From NCBI RefSeq assembly GCF_963676685.1, contig NC_092350.1, forward strand, positions 63,419,674-63,483,673: a stretch of 64,000 bases of DNA, written 5' to 3'. This DNA is from Mytilus edulis. Taxonomy: Eukaryota; Mollusca; Bivalvia; Mytilida; Mytilidae. Positions 23,653-36,300 of this stretch are shown here, piece after piece. The translations under genes were made by a program, and so were the position numbers. Within the stretch, counting starts at the first letter, position 1; the number at the start of each line of letters is the position of its first letter. The notes beneath the pieces are model-generated. The model made no database searches and was not told where the DNA came from. It saw only the letters and a list, made by a program, of their open reading frames with translations.

Positions 23653-25774
23653 AAGACATTACTCACGTGCACAGATTGCAAATGCTTATATATTAGTAGA
23701 ATAGTAGATCATTAGTATTACTAATTGGATTATGTTATACAGAGAAATGACATTAAGGTAATATAAATGGAGTTCCATGAAAAAGTCAAGCAAATTATAG
23801 TTTAAATGTTGACACTTCCAACTTATAAACCGTGTCCATATTACAATTGAGTGTAAGAAGATAGAAAAATTAAGGATTGTGTCATTTGTTTTAAGTGTTT
23901 AAATGGACGCTCATGATATATGTTTAATACTGCATTTTATATAATGTTTATTATTGTCAAACAAATATGTGAGAGGAGTCGACGCTTTTTTTATTTTCGT
24001 TATACAAAACAAATTATACGTATATTTTGCTATTACATTATTAAAAAAATAGTATACCACGGAAGTTAAGTCGTTTGAAGGTAAGATCTAAATTCATGTT
24101 ATGCTTTTGAACATATTTGTATTTTTATTTCAAAATATAGATTATTTTTTAGTTTTTGTTGGTCAATCTTTAGTTTTTTATGCTGTGATTTGTAAACAGG
24201 TTTTTGTTTCCTTTTATTTGATCGGTTTTGCGCTAATCATTTCTTTTGTCTATTTTGTATGCTTTAACAGTTTTTATTTATTTCTTGTCCTCAAAAACTC
24301 TGTTGTCATTCAAAACTTTCCATCTCCAGAGAGAGTAAGAACCAGAGACTATATAGTTCATAAATGTGGTGATGCTGTAGGGTTAGGGAAAAGACGTCTA
24401 CAAACCTACTTTATGTATGTATGATGACGTATCGCTATATTTGACTCACGCGTTTTACATGAATAACACAATATGTGAAATTATAGAGGAAGAGGACATT
24501 TTGATCATTTCGGAAAACCTAAATTTACCGCCCGTTTTAATGCGATTTGAACAGCTCAATCTTCGTTTTCAGTGAATTGTTGCGGTCTATTATTCATATT
24601 ATCCGCTTATATCCGTAGTTAAGAACTTTTTATTCAAAAAATATTCATCAAACGTAACCCTCTTATTGTTAATAGATATAGGAAGATGTGGTGTGAGTGC
24701 CAATGAGACAACTCTCCATCCAAATAGCAATTTAATACATTGATATGGATATCTTATATATTTGTTATCAGTATCACATTAGCCATTTGTTCTACAGTGG
24801 AGTGCAACGTTAAAGTTTTTTTTATATTTCACATGTTCATTTTAGGAGTAATAAAATAAAGATTGACAATAACACTTGCCTTCTGTGATTTACAACGCAC
24901 GCAATATAATTATTTGTTATTCGGGATCCTTTATACATATATCTCCTGAGCCGACGTACAAAGGGGATATAGAGCACTGATCGGTACATGTACTATGAGT
25001 TAATATCCTCTATGAAGACCGAATAACAATTAAAGCATACAGGATGTCCAGATTTCAAAACTCATTATCATTTTTCCCTTTAGGTAACCAACCAAATTGC
25101 AGAATTAACCGAGATGTATTTAATGCATGTATAATATACGAATATATAGGATGATGATCCTTAATTGGGCATTTCTTGTAATAAATAATGCATTATGTAT
25201 CTTTTATAAAAATGCCATTGCCCTGTCTGGATATGTATACCAGACATGTTTACATGATTTAGTTCCTTATTGAATTTAAAAATAAATGCAAAGATTCATT
25301 ATTAGAGATTTAAAATTTATTTGTTGGAAATACAGGCGGAGTAAGACGAGTTTCCCTCTTGCTTATTAGTTGCTTATTTACGTATATTCATTGTATAAAC
25401 AGCGCATGTATTAATAAAAGAATGCTTTACGCAATAAAATAAATATAAAAAAGTTTTTCAAAGTTTATTGTAATTATAATGCGTTTTAACATTAAAATAA
25501 CATTAAGGGAAAATTGCATATCATTCACTCCAAATTGTTCAATATGCTGTTATTCGTAAACTCAGCAGGATACCGTCTCATTTTGTCCCGTGTTTTTATA
25601 TACAATTTAATTTTAAAATTTACGCTGTTTTAAGTTTTAATGCAACACTTACTTTCAACCCATCTTGATCATTAGTTTTCATTTGACAGATATATTTGAA
25701 TTTATCCAAACATTGGGCAAACTGAAATCATATACAAATAAATAAATAAAGCGTTGGCGCATCAATGCAATTAA
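23653..25774. other. AT-rich; only a partial MR1 seen
   Basis: A short MR1 head (GATATAGGAAGATGTGGTGT, GTGCCAATGAGACAACTC) lies at 24676-24735. The ORF at 24101-24424 is T-rich and unsupported. Nothing else recognised. Confidence 0.45.
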
Positions 25775-25934
25775 GAAATAATTCACGGGGGCTTGAATAT
25801 ATCGTGATTTTACCACGGGTTGGCCCTTTATGACAAATATTTTACCCCTGAGCGATAGCGAGGGGTAAAATATCGGCATAAAGGGACAACCCGTGGTAAA
25901 ATCTAGATATATTCAAGCCCCCATGAATTATTTC
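25775..25934. repeat. 160-bp near-perfect palindromic element
   Basis: Arms of about 78 bp fold back on the centre GCGATAGCG (25852-25860). Outer GAAATAATTCA pairs with TGAATTATTTC; inner blocks ATTTTACCACGGGTTG and TATTTTACCCCT have matching complements. A related block, ATTTTACCACGGGTGTG, recurs at 26345, so a second partial copy may exist. Confidence 0.75.
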
Positions 25935-27196
25935 GATTCTGATAGGACACATACGGCAATTCTTTTGGATCGAAGCGCTCTAGGTGTAGGCAAATATTTG
26001 CCGTTCCCATAAATAAACGCACTAATAAACTAGCGTAAAAGAACGGGGCAAACTGCATTAGTGACATGCTTAAACTATTTAAAATAATGTATTTAGACAG
26101 TTTTGGATGAATTTGAATGATAATTTATTTATATGTCTTATATGATGTACAATAAAGGGCTTTTGGCACATTTTAGCATCATTTGTGTATGTTTCCTTGT
26201 GATGATTTTCGGATTCACAAGCGTGTATTTTCCCGTAAAATGCTTACATTCTAACGTCATTGTTCTATGACGTCGGGTATCTCATTCATAAACAAACATA
26301 TGACGTGGGAGTACAATCGGAACAGCACTGGCAATATATTCATATTTTACCACGGGTGTGTACTCAAAGCGTTTGAAGGACGTCATGTTAGAATTGTATT
26401 TAGTCTGCTTTATTTGATCATATTTGTGTTGTAATTTGAATAAAAGTAACATTTTTCAAAAGGTGTGTCTACTTTTCCATATTTAAAAGTCAATGCATGG
26501 TATCAGTCAAAAAATTGTGAAACTTCCGTGTTATCTTCATTGGTTATTGAGACGTCGTAGAACAATTCAGTTCGGATCGGGTTTCTAAAAACAGGTTAGA
26601 GTTTAAATCTAACATCATATTGAAGTGTAAAGATGTAAGCATATGGAAACTGAAAATGACGCAGTGTTAATTGATTGATCCAATTAATACATGTACCTGT
26701 ACAGTATCAAAAAGAGGGACAAAAGATACCAGAGGGACAGTCAAACTCATAAATCGAAAATAAACTGACAACACCATGGCTAAATATGAAAAGGGAAAAC
26801 AGACAAACAATATTACACATGACAATTAGCCTCATAATCTACCCAATTGACGAAGATCTATTGTAAAGAAATGAGCAATATTTATGAAGGCTATGTTTAA
26901 TTCTTTTCTTTCTTTTTCAAACACCAACATTGTTTTTTCGTTGGCTGTATTTTGCAAAACCCTTTGAATATTTGGGTCCTTAATGTCCTTAGCTGTTTTT
27001 TTTTTATTACCCTATGTTAGTACAATGTATTTAAGACATGTTAGAACAACAAACTGAATGAAAAAGTACGCTATTACAATGTATCGAATTTCTTAATATT
27101 TTATAACCAGTTGCAAATTGTCCAAAACTTCACCCTTTATTGTAGGAATTCGATACCAGTGATATTCAAGTGCATATCACAGCAAACAATAGACGA
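25935..27196. other. Region upstream of the CUB gene
   Basis: No ORF or strong element. Contains a retroelement-like fragment near 26710-26860 (AGAGGGACAGTCAAACTCAT, AAACTGACAACACCATGGCT), which matches the minus-strand PLE-B tail landmarks. Confidence 0.45.
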
Positions 27197-27204
27197 TATA
27201 TTTA
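27197..27204 (+). promoter_or_regulatory. Possible TATA box of the CUB gene
   Basis: TATATTTA lies 66 bp upstream of the predicted start codon. In such AT-rich DNA this occurs often by chance; the position is the only support. Confidence 0.2.
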
Positions 27205-27269
27205 ATAGATGATTGAATAATAACAGCAAAAGGTTGCCACCTTGTAAACGTATTTTAAAAGAACTGAAG

Positions 27270-27327
27270 ATGATCTCAGTACGATATCTGCTGTTGTGTG
27301 TGATTCTTTTACATACCATATATCAAG
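27270..27327 (+). CDS. CUB gene exon 1: start codon and signal peptide
   Basis: ATG at 27270 with A at -3. The peptide MISVRYLLLCVILLHTIYQ has a short basic start and a hydrophobic core, a typical secretion signal. Cleavage is likely near the exon end or just after, before AQC in exon 2. Donor is G|GTAAAC, phase 1. An upstream non-coding exon cannot be excluded. Confidence 0.7.
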
Positions 27328-30300
27328 GTAAACGAAGGAACTATATTCCCTCTCATCTAAGAATATGTTTTGCACTGATGAAGTATTAGCATTTCGTACT
27401 TTTTTACTTTTTGTGTCCGTATTATGTAATACTTTTGTTTTGTTATGAGTGCCTTATGTATTCTTTGAATGCACTATACTTATAGTAGATTATGTTTTGT
27501 TACAGATGTTGTGTTGCTTTCGTATTGTTTAATTACCTGTGATTTAATTTTGGTGTTTGATACAGTTTAAGAACACATTCTCTTTTTCCTTATGTTTCAT
27601 CAGAATAAACAGTTCAGCTGTCATCTATCATACGCTTTTCAACAACAATTTATAACAAATAATGTATTCGAATAAAGATTTGTAAACAATTTATAGTCCG
27701 CTATGATAATAAATAAAATTGAAATCGGTTTATACTATTGGTTTTCCATGCTGCTTATAAATAGTAAATGTACTTGATGATTTGTAGGCAATAAAAAATA
27801 ATGTATATAAAAAAAACACCATATTTAGTTTTCAATTGAACAATGTTTTGATAAATTGAAGTACAGCAGATGTGAAAAATTTCAATAACTAAATTAATAT
27901 GGTGACAAGATTGAACTTTAATTTTATTTCTCTACCTACCTTTTTAGATTGATATGTTTACATTGAATATGATCAATGTTATAAATATAAACATTCTAAT
28001 TCATTCTATCAATGTTATAAATATAAACATTCGTTTCTCGTTTCTCGTTTTTTTTTTATATAGATAAGACCGTTGGTTTTCCCGTTTGAATGGTTTATCA
28101 CTAGTAACGTTTGGGCCCTTTATAGCTTGTTTCATAGAATTTGATCCAATATCCACCTATTTACAAAATGATGTAGGTGCGAATCACATATCTGGCCTTA
28201 CATTGATATTGTGCTATGTACGCAATGTTTCGGGTTATTTCGGAAATGTTTTTTTATTCCAGGGAAACCTTCATTAGAGACCACCCCTATTGTTTTTGTT
28301 TTGATTTGTTTATTTTTGATTTTTAATTTATATCTTTTTTATTACTATTTTACTTTAATTTATTTCTTTTTATTTTCTTTTAAATATTTTAAACAGTTTC
28401 TGAATTATCTTTTTAATAATTCCACTTGTTGATTTGTTTTTTTTCTTTTTCTGCACTTTTTCATCCAATGATGAATTAATTAATTAAGCGTTTCAGAGTA
28501 CGACTTTGTCCTCAGAAGAATATCAGTCCATAAAATTTCTAGACCTTGAAATCTTCAAGGGCGAACGCTTAAAAAAAACTAGTGTTTTAGACCTAAAATG
28601 TTTTACAAAGAAAACCGAAAAATTCCAATATCTTCATAAAAACTCAAACCATCCCATCTCAAACTTTAAATCTTTTATTAAAGGCGAAGTCATTCGTATA
28701 CTTAGAAACACCAACAATGAAAGTGAATGTAAAACCAGAAAAAATCTCTTTATTGAAAAACTGTTAGTAAGAGGATATAAACGACAATTGGTAGAACAAA
28801 TTCTATCAAAAATTAAATTCCAAGACAGACAAATTAAATTAAAGAAAAAGGACAAAGTTGAAAATAAATATAATGTATCATTCATTACAAATTATCATCC
28901 TCAAGCAGAAAAACTTCAAAAAGTATTCAGGAAATACTGGCATCTTATTAAAACGTATTCTACAATAGGTGCTAAATTCCATAACAACCTATCATTAGGT
29001 TTCAAAAGAAACAGAAACATTGGTGAGTTATTTAAACGAGCTATACCATAATTTATCTAAACCTCACAGTTCTTACTAAACATTTAACTGTGCGGAACTA
29101 ATTAATGACAATCATGTAAAATACAAATGTAAACTGATATTCTTTTGAGTACAAAGTCGTACTCTGAAACGCTTAATTAATTTATTCAACATTGGATGAA
29201 AAAGTTTAGAAAAACAAAAAACAAATCAACAAGTGGAATTATTAAAAACATAATTCAGAAACTGTTTAAAATATTTAAAAGAAAATAAAAAGAAATAAAT
29301 TAAAGTAAAATAGTAATAAAAAAGAAATAAATTAAAAATCAAAAATAAACAAATCAAAACAAAAACAATACGGGTGGTCTCTGATGAAGGTTTCCCTGGA
29401 ATAAAAAACATTTCCGAAATAACCCGAAACATTGCGTACATAGCACAGTATCAATGTAAGGCCAGAGATGTGATTCGTACCTAAATGGGTGAATATTGGA
29501 TCAATTTCTATGAAATTATAGCTTGTTGTTCGGTGTGAGCCAAGGCTCAGTGTTAAAGGCCGTACATTGACCTATAATGGTTTACTTTTTTAAATTGTTA
29601 TTTTGATGGAGAGTTATCTCAATGGTACTCACACAACATCTTCCTATATCTATTCTCATTCATTATATATTCACATTACAGTAGCAGCACAATGTAGTGG
29701 CACATCAACTGATATTATTGTAGGATATATTATCACTAGCATCACACCTCCTGGATATCCAAACGGATATGCTGGGTGAGTATTATTAAATAATATATTA
29801 GTTTAAACATTTTTTATTCGCTCAAAGCAAAAAGGGTCGGACACTTATAAATAGGTGTAAGAAGATGAGGTATGAGTGCCAATGAGACAACTCTCATTCC
29901 TAGTCTCAATTTGTACAAGGGCACCATCATAGGTCAAATTACAGAAAACACGGAGCCTTGTCTCACACCGAATAATGACATGTTTAAGAGGTCTAACCCT
30001 CAATACAATATTTTCTCAACAATACAATAGGTTTAACCATTCAAATTGAATCTTAGCGTGCATTTCTTAATATAAACAACATAAAAATTACTAAACTATA
30101 CTGAAAAGGGGATAAAGAGAGAACGACACAACAAATCAGGATAATGATGATTACTATAAAATATAATGATAGACTCCAACGTACAAGCTGGTTGAGAATA
30201 ACAATAGTATCTAATGCTATTGATAACGAGTATTATCGATCTGGTTCAGCATTATCTTCTCGAACAGCGTTTGATTGAAACGACACATAGTTCTGACTTT

Positions 30301-33300
30301 GTAACATTGCAAATTAAAGATTACGAATGGTGATTATGACAATAGTTTTACACACAGTGTTATCATTGCCGTACTTCGTATTGCAGAGATCAAAATTGTT
30401 CTTGGATTGCTAGAACGCAAGTGCAAGGTGATGTTTTGTTATTTATAATCACAGAGAACACTGTTTCGTGTAGTGGTGACACAGTCAACGTTCATGACGG
30501 TAACTATTTTCAAATATATAAAAGTTTATATATAAGCATGAAATTTGTAGAGTATTCTTAATTTTACAATTTGTTTTTATAAAATAGAATCAAAAGAAAA
30601 AAAATGTAAAGAGTGGAAATATTTTTTTCCATTTCCAATCGAAATGGTTTATTTTTTTACTTTTAAAGGAACATTTCATATTTGTGTGTGATTGTTCTAT
30701 AAGCTGTACACGAAGTTCTCTATTGATTTATCCTCCATTCAAAAGTGCTCCAATTTTCTTTTTTTTCTATATATAATAGCAATTTTACTGGTTCAGAATG
30801 TATTCTACTAGTGTATTCCCCTAGATTGTTTTTCTTTCTTTAAGCATGGTGTATGTGGCTTTGATAAAACTCTCAACTATTGTTTCATTTACTAGTACAT
30901 ACTTAAATAGATATAAGAAGATGTGGTATGAGTGCCAACGAGACAACTCTCCATTCAAGTCACAATTTGTAAAAGAAAAATCATTATAGGTCAAAATACG
31001 GCCTTCATCACGGCGCCTTTGCACTCACCGAAGAGCAAACTATAATGGACCTCCAAAAAGTGACAAGTGTAAAACCATACAAACGTTTGAATTACTTGAC
31101 CACATTCTCATCCAAACTAAAGATTTTAATAGGTTACTAAATGTTTAATAAAGAACCGCAAAAAATGATGGAGTGATATATTAAAAAACACAATAATTAA
31201 CTGCATTAGTATTAAAAAAAAATTAAAATTATTACTCATGCTCAATGTTTTTCGTTTACCGAAGACAAGTTGATAAACCAATAGAGAAAATCAATACGAT
31301 TTACACAATTAATATCTTTCGCTTTACACATTCACATATGCAAACTGTTTGTCATTTAAGGTCAGAACAGTTCCGCTAATAATTTGATATTGAAACATTG
31401 TTCAGATAATGGAAACGTTGACATGAGTGGATTCAAGGTAACAACAGAGGAATCGGCATATATTGAATTTGTATCAGACGGTATATCTGCATCTACTGAA
31501 AAAGGATTTGACATGAAAATAATAAGTGGTCATGATTTTGGTAAGCATAGTTAATTTCTTGATATTCTTATGTTAAAATAAAATATGCTAAATTTTGCTG
31601 CATCACGATAATTGATTTCTGAGCATAAATTAAAAAAACCCTGATTAGTTCATTTACCAGTTGTCTAGACAATGCATTAAAAAAATACTTTGAATAATTA
31701 AATCCTTTCAGGTTTATACTTGAAGCATGCAATCAACATATCAACAGACTTTTTTATTTATAACACTCTTTCATTTTTCAATTCATTGTAATCTGAATTA
31801 TCTCATCATTCATTGTTATCTCTTTGCAGCAGGATCAGCATGTGGCTCATCGGTCAATCTCACTGCAACCAGCAATCCACAATATATTTCTTCCCCTTAC
31901 TTCCCTGAATTGTATACCACGTAAGTTGCAATATATATACACGACACGAAACATACTAGACATTACTAATTACAGTTAATTCAATAGGAGGATTTGAGCT
32001 TCGTTTTCACCTCATATGGAAATAACTGACTACATATGTTTCGTATAAGGTCTCTAGCACACTATGTAAATAATAACATTGACAATATATATCTTTTTCT
32101 TTTTTCTTCATGAATATTACGTATTCAAATGAATACCTGCATGGAATTAAAGCATAACAGAGTAGACAGGAGCTGGTAGCATGATCGGTGACCTAATATG
32201 ATATATACAGAGTAAGTAAATTCCATATGGCGTGATTACCCTGTATATATCATATTAGGTCACTAGTACACTATGTAATGAATTTATCTTACCTACTATC
32301 TTTATTTGTTAAATTTAGACAAAAGTTGTCTTATTTGCTATCATAACACATCTTCTTATTTCTGTATTAAAGTGTTCAAGCGTTCAATTTTAAGAACCTT
32401 CTTCAATTTGTCTGCACTAAAAAAAAATAATGTAAACGATGCATATCTATTATCAACAACCTTGATATAACAATATTAAACAGAACTTTCAATACTTTTA
32501 AATAATCAAACAGTGTCTAAGTCATAAATCCACTACTAACCGTGTATTGAAATAATCCCCGTCTCCCTGCTAACCTAATATTGAATATACACGGTCTTCA
32601 CGACGTCGCTTTTAACCTATCAGATTCCTGGAAATGTATAGGAGGTAAGATAATATTATACATTAGAAATGGAGTATACAGCTTTTTATAGAAACGGACG
32701 AAATAATAAGATTAACTTATCTATGATTTCTAAAATCATATACTATTAGTCTTGCAACTTCTAGATTTTAAATGACCATTACTTTCATATGACCAATCGT
32801 AATTTCATATTCCATTGAACGAATGATAGGTTTCCTACACACGTGGTTACATTCACCCGTAACACGCTATCCAAAAACTTATAGACAAAATATAAAAAAG
32901 GCTACAAACTAAGACGAGCCTAGGTAGGAATATTTGCTATGCTATTTTCGATATAAAAACCTAATTTATAGCAAAACCATTTCAGATAAACACCCATGAA
33001 AGACGTGAACCAACGACAAGCACTGCAATATAAGCTCTTGCCTTGAGGTAGACACATACATAATATGGCGGGTTAAACATTTGTGTGTTCGCTCAATCCT
33101 CCCCTTACTTACTTATTTTGTTTTACTTCCACACCACAAAGACACCTTGCATATGCAAATTATTTGATACTACTATACCAAAGGCTTCCATACTGAATAG
33201 ATGGTGTCGTCGTTCTCAGTATTTCATCCTGATACTTTCATCTCATTTTTTAAATTGACAATTTAATATATAGGTTTGTATCATGGTGACATATTGCAAT

Positions 33301-36300
33301 ATACGTAATGGCCCCTTGTGACAAGAATTGTCCGAGTACCATGTCAGAATCCTGCCCTGTACAGTATAATTGATCGTCATGCTTTACACTTAATTTTATA
33401 ATACTCAAATGACTTTTTGATTGTATCATTCAGTTGGAGGTATGACACTGACCTTTTTTGGTCTACTTAGTACTATAATAATCCCTTGTGACACAAACTT
33501 TTTTTTTTCAATAGCATTGATTGTCCGCTATATTTAGTTGACCCATAGACAGTGACTTGGAACCTTAATATGAAAGTAAAGTAGTGTTTCAAAACCCAGT
33601 AGGTTAGTGTATCGATTTTAATTCCCACAATTACTCATATCTTGACTTACATCTAGAAATTGACAATGAGGGTCGGTTGAAAACAAAATTTTACGACAAA
33701 AGATATGATTTCAGCTTTCCAATTGTGAACTTTCCATTTCTAAATAGCAACATTCCAGCAGCACCTGCATACGAGTTGGTTGACCGTTATGGAATAACCG
33801 TTTCACAAATGATATCGGATATGTTCCTTACGTCGTAAATACAATCACCTTCCCTTTCATGGATGTGACCTTACGAGTTAGACTTTTTACCGAATTTGTT
33901 ATCACAAATGTTCGTCAATGTATTGACAAAGATAAAGATACTTCTTATACAAATAATATAAACATAATATCTTCGATTTATAGTACACCTTTAACAACTA
34001 TTTGTTTGTGTAATCAAACAGGGGGGTTAACGGTTTTTTTTTATTAGACCACTGGATGCCACCCTACAAAAAGTAGCAAGAGAAATTGTGCAGAGATCTG
34101 CCATCACCACTACCTATTATAAATGTTTAGGTTAATAAAGGTTTCATTATCACTGGTCACTCAATATGTAGGCGTGTATTAATATAATGGGATTGTCTAA
34201 AAATGCAGCATCCTCAGTGTTTACAGGCTTTGTGTGGTTAATGTACTTTTAGCGTGTGTTGTTACCAAACGTTTCCTCTATTATTATGATGTTCAAAAAC
34301 ATTCAATTTATATGTAGTATTAAAGGAATTAATTTATCAATATATAGAGCATAGGAATCATGAATACTTTGACATTAAAACATAGCAGTCTTCTAAATTA
34401 ATTAATATTAATTATGATTTAACGATGGTGATATTTTGACCTAAACATATATATATACTCTTAATTTACCAATTCTTCTTATATTCAGCGATAGAGACTG
34501 CCAATGGATAATACAGACTACATTAGGAAGAGTTATGTTAAACCTTTTGTTCATGGACATTGAAGTGGACGGATCCTGCCAGTATGATTACCTTAAAGTT
34601 GCAGATGGTTAGCTATTTACTTTTACTTTCTTACGTGATAAACACCACGTTCATCATCACAATCACCGTCACCGTCATCGTAATTATCACCATTTCCATC
34701 ACCGTAACTTTCATCGTCATCATCGTCCTCATCACCATTACCGACATCGACAATTTCATTATCATCATTTCCATTACCGTCACCGTCATCGTCATCATCG
34801 TCTTCATCACCATGACCGTCACCGTCAATGTCATTATCACCATTTCCATCAATGTCACCGTACGCGTCATCGTCATTATCGTCATCATCACAATTACCGT
34901 CATCGTCTATGTCATTATCACCATTTCATTTACCGTCACCGTCATCATCATCATCACAATATGTTTTATCAGTGTGTGTTTTTCTGAATTCTTGGATTTT
35001 AATTGACAAGTCTTAACAGCATCATTTCAAATTGCACATATCTTTACAATCAGAAAAGTGTCATTTTTTTTTAATAGTTTTGAAAGTGTTATGGTTCATT
35101 TGACTGCGGTTTTATAAGTGACGTATAATTTCTGCATACAAAATTAATCTAATGTAGATAAGAAATGAGTCCATAAAAACTAACAAAATCAAACGCACGA
35201 CGATAAACCAACGGCAATAGAAATGCACTGTCATATTTTTGAATCAGTTAATATAGATAAAAGCCACAGTAGTATACCGCTATTCTGACTTGGTACAGGA
35301 CATTTAAAGAAAAACAATGGTGAGTTGAACCTGGTTGTGTGGCATGCCAAACATCCCGCTTCGAATTCCATGGCAATGTTAAATATAACATTAACATGAC
35401 AACATAACATGACAAGACTAGAATACAAATAAATTGCAGAACATATAGGACAGAGAAACACACGAATAAAAGCTAACAAAAGGTACCAGGTTTAAAATTT
35501 AATGCGCCAGACGTGCGTTTCGTTCACACAAGACTAACCACTGACGTTCAGATGAAAAAAGTTCGAAAGCCAAAACAAGCACAAAGTTGATTAGCGCTGA
35601 GGACCAAAAATTACGAAACGTTTGTGCCCAATACTTCTAGGGTTTCTGCCAGGGATAAGAACATCCTTATTATTTAGAATAATTCATACTTTTGCAAGTA
35701 GTAAATTTTATAGATTGAGTATATAATAGATATACATGATTAAACAGAAGTGGTGACTAACCACAGAATAAAAACGGATACATTACATAAAACAATCTAA
35801 ACCAGCACATACAAATACACAACTAAAATATAATGAAGGGGATGATTACTAATCTTTAACATAACACACGAATATAACAGATTATTTTTTTACTACAAAC
35901 TACAAATGTTAAGAAAGTTGACGCAGTCATGGTCATCGTCATTATACATCACCTTCTCTGCATGATGTCTCTATTAATGACTTGCTGTCATTCACACAAA
36001 AGCCGTTAGGCATTCATCACATTCGCACGAAACTTTATTCATTACCCCTTTCAAAATTTCATTCTCTGTTCAATTTATGTTCGGAATCCACTGTTACAAA
36101 CCCTCATTCAAACCAATACAAACTTCAAGCTATAATTTCGGATATTGCAAGTCACAGACTTTTCAAGCCAGTTCGCATTTGAAAAGATGAAAAAGAGAAA
36201 AGATCTTTTCTAAATCTTTCCTTTGCCAACAAAGGTCTCGATGGCGTCAACCTAGGCAATATCCTTCATCATAAATTAGTTCAATCGAAAATACCTCCTT

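Larger units (their letters stand above)
28132..29515 (+). mobile_element. PLE family D insertion with inverted terminal repeats
   Basis: A 1384-bp insertion in an MR1 repeat. Arms at 28132-28512 and 29147-29515 are inverted copies of about 375 bp, starting TCATAGAA.TTGATCCAATAT and ending near CAGAGTACGACTTTGT. Between them is a reverse transcriptase C-terminal fragment and a short 3' region. Penelope-like elements are known for terminal repeats in either direct or inverted order and for hammerhead ribozymes in those repeats; both are seen here. A 12-bp duplication flanks it. 5' truncation of the ORF shows it is not autonomous. Confidence 0.85.

Noticed and set aside
24101..24424. 107-aa hydrophobic ORF
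   Set aside because: T-rich DNA gives Phe/Leu/Val runs by composition; no motif or gene context.
28634..28885. Minus-strand ORF opposite the PLE-D RT
   Set aside because: Shadow of the real RT frame on the plus strand.
34560..35006. Long Ile/Thr/Val-rich ORFs on both strands
   Set aside because: They are translations of the CAT/CAC/CGT microsatellite. Only the first 48 bases belong to CUB exon 6, in a different splice context.
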